Below are positions 52,774 to 56,104 of a stretch of 56,104 nucleotides of DNA, in pieces. A model generated the notes under the pieces. It had not been told where the DNA came from, ran no database searches, and saw only the letters and a list, made by a program, of their open reading frames with translations. Source of the stretch: Chloroflexota bacterium (GTDB lineage: Bacteria > Chloroflexota > Anaerolineae > Promineifilales > Promineifilaceae); the NCBI GenBank assembly GCA_024223125.1, contig JAAEOP010000732.1, forward strand, positions 1 to 56,104, in the 5' to 3' direction. Within the stretch, counting starts at the first letter, position 1; each line of letters begins with the position of its first letter. The translations under genes were made by a program, and so were the position numbers.

Positions 52774-55140
52774 TCATTGTCCCCGTTCCACCAAAATCGG
52801 CTCTGGGAAGGTGATATTTGGAATCTTCGTGGGGCCGATGCGGGGGTCTATGCCGCGCGCTTTGCGTTCCAGGGCGGCTAAAATCTTTTCTGGGTGGATG
52901 GGCACTTCATCTATTCGCACGCCAACAGCGTCATGGATGGCGTTGGCGACGGCGGGCATGATGGGCAGCAGCGGCCCTTGCCCCGCTTCCTTTGCCCCAT
53001 ATGGGCCTTCGGGATCGTGGGTTTCAATCAGGAATGTTTCCACTTCGGGCATATCCAGCGAACTTAAACTTTTGTAGTCGAGCATGGAAGGGATTTTGTG
53101 CAGCCCCTGGCGGAAGATTTGTTCTTCCATCATCACTTCGCCCAGACCCATGTAAGCGCCCCCTTCCACCTGCCCGGTAACAAGCATGGGGTTCAACGCT
53201 TTGCCGATGTCGTGAGCTAACCACAATTTGTCTACGGTGTATAGGCCGGTGTCGGGGTCTACGGTGACGGCCGCCACGCAAGCCGAATAGCTGTAATTGG
53301 GAGACGGTCCCACGCCGGCCCCTTTGAAACGGCCGCCGCGCCGGGGTGGGGTGTAACTGCCCACGCTGCCCAATGTGCCGTATTTTATTTCCGCCAATTC
53401 GGCCGCTTCGGCAAAGGTCATTAGCTGTTCCACATCTTGACTGTAAACAATGCTGTCGCGGATGGAGATGAGTTCGGGGGGAATGTTGAGTTTTTCGGAG
53501 ACGGCCGTAATCAATTTGTGGCGTAATGGCTGGGCGGCGGCAATGGTGGCGTTGCCTGTCATCAGCGTTACTCGGCTGGAGTAGCTGCCCAGGTCTACCG
53601 GCGTCAAGGCCGTGTCCCCAGCTACCACTGTCACCTCATCCAACGATACACCTAGCTCTTCGGCCGTAATCGTCGCCAACACCGAATCCGACCCCTGGCC
53701 GATGTCGGTGCTGCCGCAAAAAACTGTCACCCCGCCGCCGCGATCAATCTTCATTTGTACCCCGGAATGGGGCATTTTATTCCAGTAAATGGGTAGCCCT
53801 GCCCCGCTTAGATACGAGCCGCAGCCGAGGCCAATCCCCTGACCATCAGGTAAATTGCCAAATTTGACCCGAAAGTCGGAAGCGGCCGTCACTTTCTCAA
53901 TACATTCCTTCAACCCAATTGTGGTAACGGTAAGGTGGTTGATGGTTAATGAGTGGGCCGGGTGTATATGATTTAGTCGCAAATCGGCCGGGTTCAAATC
54001 TAAATCCTGGGCAAATTTATCTAGCTGCACTTCGAGGGCAAAGCGGGGTTGGGGCGTCCCGTGTCCGCGCTTGGGGCCGCAGGGAGGTTTGTTGGTGAAG
54101 ACGCGAATGGCTTCAAATTTATAATTCTTGATGGGATAGGTGACAGTTTGCAATGCGCCGGTGTAATAGGCGCTGGCGATACCGTAACTACCATATGCAC
54201 CCCCGTCCAGATGGGAACGAAAGTGCATGGCTGTGATGGCGCCATCTTTTGTCATACCGGTTTTGACCCACATGAGTACCGGATGACGGCCGCGATGACT
54301 GTAAAAAACTTCTTCGCGGGTGAGGGTGCATTTCACCGGCCGTCCGGTCAGCATAGCCAATTTGCAGACGATGATTTCGTGGGGGAAGGGGTCTGTTTTG
54401 CCGCCAAAGCCGCCGCCGTTGGGCGTGGCGATGACGCGAATACGGCCGCGTGGCATTTGCAATGTTTTTTCCAGGGCGCGATGAAGGTAGTGGGGGGTTT
54501 GGGTGGAGGAGTGGAGGGTGAGGTGACGGCCGTCGTAAGCGGCTACGGCCGCGTGCTGTTCTAAGGCCAGATGGGTATTGCCTTCATAGTAAAACATATC
54601 TTCGCGGATATGGTCAGCCTGGGCAAAACCATCCGCCACATCCCCAAATTCCAGGGAGATGTGCTTGTGGATATTCCCTTTGTCGGCGTATTCGTGAATC
54701 TGGTAAGCGTCATCGTCTAAAGCCAATGATTCTTCAATAGACATGAAGCTGGGCAGCAGTTCGTATTCGACGATGATGTCTTGTAGGGCGGCGACGGCCG
54801 TTTCCTCATCCAGGGCGGCTACGGCCGCGACCGGGTCGCCTACCATGCGCACCCTGTCCACGCACAGCGCCTCTTCATCTTGACTAACGGGTAAGATGCC
54901 AAACTTGATGGGCAAATCTTTACCGGTGATGACGGCCAGGACACCCGGCCGTTCCAAAGCTGGCATGGCGTCAATGTACGCAATGCGGGCATGGGGATGG
55001 GGGCTGCGTAAAATCTTGCAATACGCCATGCGCGGCAAAACAACATCATCCGCAAAAACCGTTGCCCCCTTCGCCTTGCTCAACGCTTCCACTTTCAGAT
55101 GCGATTTGCCGATGATATTGAGTGTTTCTTGAGTTGTCAT
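52774..55140 (-). CDS. Molybdenum hydroxylase large subunit (xanthine dehydrogenase family, aryl-CoA reductase-like)
   Basis: 788 residues. It begins with GKSHLKVEALSKAKGATVFADD, has the molybdopterin signature GGGFGGKTDPFPHE, RGHGTPQPRFALEVQLD, and STDIGQGSDSVLATI for cofactor contact. Near the C-terminus the active-site segment reads GAKEAGQGPLLP with Gln721 where most XDH-family enzymes have Glu. With the FAD and [2Fe-2S] subunits it forms a three-subunit enzyme of the 4-hydroxybenzoyl-CoA reductase or related type. Substrate not proven. Confidence 0.88.
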   Translation of the reverse strand: MTTQETLNIIGKSHLKVEALSKAKGATVFADDVVLPRMAYCKILRSPHPHARIAYIDAMPALERPGVLAVITGKDLPIKFGILPVSQDEEALCVDRVRMVGDPVAAVAALDEETAVAALQDIIVEYELLPSFMSIEESLALDDDAYQIHEYADKGNIHKHISLEFGDVADGFAQADHIREDMFYYEGNTHLALEQHAAVAAYDGRHLTLHSSTQTPHYLHRALEKTLQMPRGRIRVIATPNGGGFGGKTDPFPHEIIVCKLAMLTGRPVKCTLTREEVFYSHRGRHPVLMWVKTGMTKDGAITAMHFRSHLDGGAYGSYGIASAYYTGALQTVTYPIKNYKFEAIRVFTNKPPCGPKRGHGTPQPRFALEVQLDKFAQDLDLNPADLRLNHIHPAHSLTINHLTVTTIGLKECIEKVTAASDFRVKFGNLPDGQGIGLGCGSYLSGAGLPIYWNKMPHSGVQMKIDRGGGVTVFCGSTDIGQGSDSVLATITAEELGVSLDEVTVVAGDTALTPVDLGSYSSRVTLMTGNATIAAAQPLRHKLITAVSEKLNIPPELISIRDSIVYSQDVEQLMTFAEAAELAEIKYGTLGSVGSYTPPRRGGRFKGAGVGPSPNYSYSACVAAVTVDPDTGLYTVDKLWLAHDIGKALNPMLVTGQVEGGAYMGLGEVMMEEQIFRQGLHKIPSMLDYKSLSSLDMPEVETFLIETHDPEGPYGAKEAGQGPLLPIMPAVANAIHDAVGVRIDEVPIHPEKILAALERKARGIDPRIGPTKIPNITFPEPILVERGQ

Positions 55141-55243
55141 TGTTTTTTCACTTTGTCTGAGACTACAACGAATTGGAGTAAGTAACGAATTCGTTCATTT
55201 CTAAAATTATGGAGCCCGCTTCCTGCTTCCTGTTCCTAATGTT

Positions 55244-55861
55244 TTAAGACGTTAACATCCCACGTCGATCCTGAAATATGAGATAATCAGCAATTTGGCC
55301 TTCTTCATAGTCTTGTGGATGATGATGTAAATCCTCAGATGTAGGCGCATCTAAATACAAAGTCAGCAAATGAGAATCGCTTTTTTGTCTGAGTCTCAAA
55401 TCACACCTTCTTTCTACCAACTTGACATGGTCAATCAATGAGCCACTCAACATTTCGTAGTAATCAGATTTGGAGCGAAAACCGTTTATTCTGACAAAAC
55501 GTGAACCGCTTGAAATTGGTAATACAAGATATTCACCAAACCCGGCATCCTTACCTGGTTCTAGGCGCATACCCCAAAAACCATGCCCACCCATTCCATA
55601 TGTCCCGAGACTTGAGGAAAATCCATCCACCTTTCGTCCTATCAATCGCTCAATTCCCACATCAACCAAAGTTTGCGGGATTCCCCAAACCCAAACTTTG
55701 TCAGGTGGCATTGGAACGATAGCTGGTCGTCCACCAGAATTAACAAATCCTTTTTGCTCCCACTTTGACAAATCTTTCTTGTAAACATGTACAGCATATC
55801 TACGTACAATGCCGATCTTAAATTCTGGCGGCCTTGGGCGGTCGGATTGTCTTCTTCTCAT
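55244..55861 (-). CDS. Hypothetical protein inserted between hydroxylase subunit genes
   Basis: 205 residues from ATG 55861; a basic N-terminus (MRRRQSDRPRPPEFKIGIVR), then a mixed region with GRPAIVPMPPDKVWVWGIPQ and a Gly-rich segment SSLGTYGMGGHGFWGMRLEPG. No known domain is recognised and no membrane segment is present. Low in ACGGCCGT and more AT-rich than the hydroxylase genes, so probably acquired. The gaps on both sides (55141-55243 and 55862-55921) show no other gene. Confidence 0.65.
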   Translation of the reverse strand: MRRRQSDRPRPPEFKIGIVRRYAVHVYKKDLSKWEQKGFVNSGGRPAIVPMPPDKVWVWGIPQTLVDVGIERLIGRKVDGFSSSLGTYGMGGHGFWGMRLEPGKDAGFGEYLVLPISSGSRFVRINGFRSKSDYYEMLSGSLIDHVKLVERRCDLRLRQKSDSHLLTLYLDAPTSEDLHHHPQDYEEGQIADYLIFQDRRGMLTS

Positions 55862-55921
55862 TTCATCAACTCAGTAACCATAGGGCGATATGATTGTCAT
55901 CTGTCACATAGATGAATCATG

Positions 55922-56104
55922 TCAAACGGCCGTTTCCATTTCTTCCAGGCGATTGGCCGCTAATTCTACAGCTTCCAAAATTTTCAAATAGCCAGTGCAG
56001 CGGCACAGATTTCCGGCTAATGCTTCCCGAATTGTTTGCCGGTCAGGGTGCGCTGTTTCATCCAATAACGCTTTGGCGGTGACGAGCATACCGGGGGAAC
56101 AGTA
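55922..56104 (-). CDS. [2Fe-2S] subunit of the molybdenum hydroxylase, N-terminus cut by window edge
   Basis: 60 residues visible, running off the right edge. CSPGM and GNLCRCTGYLKI hold cysteines of the second, helical [2Fe-2S] cluster that passes electrons from the Mo site. The C-terminus ends in LEEMETAV. It is the small subunit (HcrC/XdhC-like) of the enzyme encoded by the genes at 52774 and 51616. Confidence 0.92.
   Translation of the reverse strand, partial: YCSPGMLVTAKALLDETAHPDRQTIREALAGNLCRCTGYLKILEAVELAANRLEEMETAV

Noticed and set aside
54049..54564. Plus-strand 171-residue frame within the molybdenum subunit gene
   Set aside because: Antisense shadow of a clearly recognised XDH-family gene.

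Overview
The window looks like a chromosomal piece of a Chloroflexota bacterium, most likely Anaerolineae or a close relative. This is inferred from gene content, not from a marker-gene search. The regulation is of Gram-positive style: a CIRCE-controlled hrcA-grpE-dnaK-dnaJ-prmA operon, a SAM-I riboswitch on metK and a tryptophan T-box on trpE. Protein features pointing the same way are a topoisomerase I with an N-terminal DUF5679-type zinc ribbon and an NBR1/PA14 lipoprotein. The palindrome ACGGCCGT recurs throughout at far above chance frequency.

Layout. 1-2.9 kb: a truncated S41 protease (minus) and a polyprenyl-phosphate sugar transferase. 3-9 kb: the heat-shock operon ending in prmA. 9-11.4 kb, minus strand: infA and an S1-domain ribosomal protein with a 10-unit acidic tail and a long leader. 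11.3-12 kb: remains of a transposase. 12.1-15 kb: Uma2-family protein, family 2 glycosyltransferase and a SPASM-type radical SAM enzyme. 15.1-18.7 kb: yqeY, a PgpH-like HD phosphodiesterase, ybeY and dgkA. 18.7-19.8 kb, minus: proline dehydrogenase. 20-33.3 kb, plus: GAF/PAS histidine kinase, mpg, fabI, metK, then ffh-rpsP-khpA-rimM, dprA, manC and topA, followed by an NBR1/PA14 lipoprotein.

34.7-40.5 kb, minus: a T-box-led run trpE-trpS-methyltransferase-trpG, followed by a decayed protein kinase/ATPase gene broken by palindromic repeats. 40.7-43.9 kb, plus: two single-domain response regulators, an MBL-fold hydrolase, a small membrane protein and folD. 44-56.1 kb, minus: a catabolic cluster with a three-subunit molybdenum hydroxylase resembling 4-hydroxybenzoyl-CoA reductase (including the extra Fe-S loop in the FAD subunit), an aryl-CoA ligase of the feruloyl-CoA synthase type, two CoA-transferase subunits and a LysE-type exporter. 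Small, possibly mobile genes interrupt it: an HNH pair, DUF2283 with a small partner, and two unknowns. It ends in a DUF2721 protein and a TrmH-type methyltransferase.

Most worth following up: the ACGGCCGT palindrome; several families of palindromic intergenic repeats that sit on, and often provide, the stop codons of the preceding genes; very long repetitive acidic tails on S16 and S1; the T-box trp operon; and the aromatic-CoA cluster with foreign-looking insertions. I found no CRISPR array, tRNA, rRNA or intact insertion sequence.
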